Shown: positions 6,496-7,684 of the stretch, piece after piece
Layout: the number at the start of each line of letters is the position of its first letter
Numbering within the stretch: the stretch's first letter is position 1
NCBI GenBank assembly: GCA_023818995.1
Contig: JAMWDA010000076.1
Location: 1-7,684 of the forward strand
Length of the DNA stretch: 7,684 nt
DNA from: Candidatus Omnitrophota bacterium
GTDB taxonomy: Bacteria > Omnitrophota > Gorgyraeia > Duberdicusellales > 4484-171
Direction: 5' to 3'
The notes under the pieces: model-generated
The model's database searches: none
Told to the model about the DNA's origin: nothing
What the model saw: the letters and a program-made list of their open reading frames with translations, nothing else
Translations under genes and position numbers: made by a program

Positions 6496-7563
6496 ATGCG
6501 AGAAGTTAATTCTGGTTATTTATACAGTATGCTTGTGAGGAAGAAGGGAATATCGCCTTTACAAGGTCAATTAGAACTTACTTATCGTTGCGAATTAAAT
6601 TGTGTGCACTGTTATTGTAAAGGTTCAGAAGATAAAGAGAGGGAATTGGAAACTTCTCAATGGAAAGATATTTTAGATATTATTAAAGACGAGGGTTGTA
6701 TGTATATTGTTTTTACAGGAGGTAACCCCTTTATTAGGGATGATTTCCTGGATATTTTCTTATACGCCAAAAAGAAAGGTTTTATTATCACTATTTTTAC
6801 CAATGGCTATAATTTAACTGATAAAGTGTTAAGATATTTTTCTAAATATCCTCCTCATTGTATAGAGATTACTTTGAATGGCATTACTCAAGGAACTTAT
6901 GAAACTATTACTCGTAAAGAGGGTTCTTTTAAAAAAGTTATAACAAATATTCAAGAGATTAAGAAAATCAATATACCACTTATTCTAAAAGCTAATTGTT
7001 TAAAACAGAATAAAGATGAGTTAGTTAAAATTAAAATTTTTGCTGATGAATTTTTAGGCAAAAGAAATGGTAAGTATCATTTTAGATATGACCCTATGAT
7101 ATATCCTCGTCTTAATGGAAATAAGATACCCTGTGATTATAGACTTTCTTTTGAAGAGCTATTAGAATTAAGGAAGCAAGATGAGGATATATGGAGTGAA
7201 TACAAAAAATCTTTAGAATCGGATTTACCTGATTTTAAGAGAGATAGAATTTATCTTTATCGTTGTAATGCGTGGATGAATCAATTTTTTATTAATCCTT
7301 ACGGTAAACTTAAATTTTGTGTTTTTTCGGATAAGTTCAGTATAGATTTAAAAGATACTTCTTTTAGAGAGGGATTCTATAAAGTTTTCCCTCAATTATT
7401 GGAAGAGAAATTTAAGACTGATTCTAAATGTATAGATTGCCGGTTACGTTCTATTTGTTACCATTGTCCTGCACGAGCTTATTTAGAGACAGGAGATGAG
7501 GAAGCACCCGTTAGTTACTATTGCGAATTAGCTGAGAAAACAGCTAAATTAATGGGAAAATAG
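6496..7563 (+). CDS. Radical SAM/SPASM peptide maturase
   Basis: A 355-residue radical SAM enzyme with a C-terminal SPASM domain. The [4Fe-4S]-SAM site is CELNCVHC at 32-39 (C32, C36, C39). Further core motifs are FTGGNPF at 73-79, where the usual GGEP Glu is replaced by Asn, FTNG at 101-104, and EITLNGITQGTYETITR at 124-140. SPASM cysteines for auxiliary clusters are C257, then C275 in a C-x12-G-x4-C pattern, C312, C315, C321, C324 and C343; the spacing C-x2-C-x5-C-x2-C differs slightly from the common x3. Such enzymes use SAM to make radicals that crosslink or otherwise modify peptide substrates delivered by PqqD-like proteins. The substrate here is presumably the precursor 45 bases upstream. 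The start is not certain: GGAG at 6490-6493 is only two bases away and AAGGGG lies 25 bases away. An ATG at 6529 is an alternative. Confidence 0.88.
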   Translation: MREVNSGYLYSMLVRKKGISPLQGQLELTYRCELNCVHCYCKGSEDKERELETSQWKDILDIIKDEGCMYIVFTGGNPFIRDDFLDIFLYAKKKGFIITIFTNGYNLTDKVLRYFSKYPPHCIEITLNGITQGTYETITRKEGSFKKVITNIQEIKKINIPLILKANCLKQNKDELVKIKIFADEFLGKRNGKYHFRYDPMIYPRLNGNKIPCDYRLSFEELLELRKQDEDIWSEYKKSLESDLPDFKRDRIYLYRCNAWMNQFFINPYGKLKFCVFSDKFSIDLKDTSFREGFYKVFPQLLEEKFKTDSKCIDCRLRSICYHCPARAYLETGDEEAPVSYYCELAEKTAKLMGK

Positions 7564-7567
7564 GTAA

Positions 7568-7684
<117 letters not shown>

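Overview
The window is A+T-rich DNA with tightly packed genes, all on the plus strand, and several stop/start overlaps. It looks like a bacterial genome fragment, probably from an uncultured lineage. I cannot fix the phylum from sequence alone; surface-polysaccharide genes and a PqqD/radical-SAM peptide cassette would fit a candidate-phylum type genome, but this is a weak guess.

Layout. (a) Bases 1-2433 belong to a surface-polysaccharide locus. They hold the 3' part of an O-antigen ligase/polymerase-like membrane protein, whose start lies outside the window, and a FAD-dependent oxidoreductase of the amine-oxidase/UDP-galactopyranose-mutase-like type. (b) Bases 2512-7563 form a coherent set that looks like a ribosomally synthesised, post-translationally modified peptide (RiPP) cassette. 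In order it has a PF14907-type nucleotidyltransferase, a Ser/His-type S24/S26 signal-peptidase-like protease, a UPF0489 (arginase-fold) domain fused to TPR repeats, a PqqD-like peptide-recognition protein, a frame-disrupted small gene, an 87-residue Cys-containing putative precursor, and a radical SAM/SPASM maturase. (c) From base 7586 the polysaccharide theme returns with the first 33 codons of GDP-mannose 4,6-dehydratase (gmd), cut by the window edge.

How the genes may work together (inference). The PqqD protein would bind the N-terminal leader of the precursor and present it to the radical SAM/SPASM enzyme, which would modify the C-terminal part, perhaps at its cysteines. The UPF0489-TPR protein carries the full set of arginase-like metal-ligand motifs. 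It could act as a peptide arginase turning Arg into ornithine, since the precursor has Arg55 and Arg79 in its likely core. The S26-like protease could remove the leader, and the nucleotidyltransferase could tailor the peptide or a cofactor. The only two genes with a perfect AGGAGG ribosome-binding site are pqqD-like and the precursor. The combination, above all the UPF0489-TPR fusion beside this precursor, is the most interesting part of the window. No tRNA, rRNA, CRISPR array, transposase or attachment site was seen.
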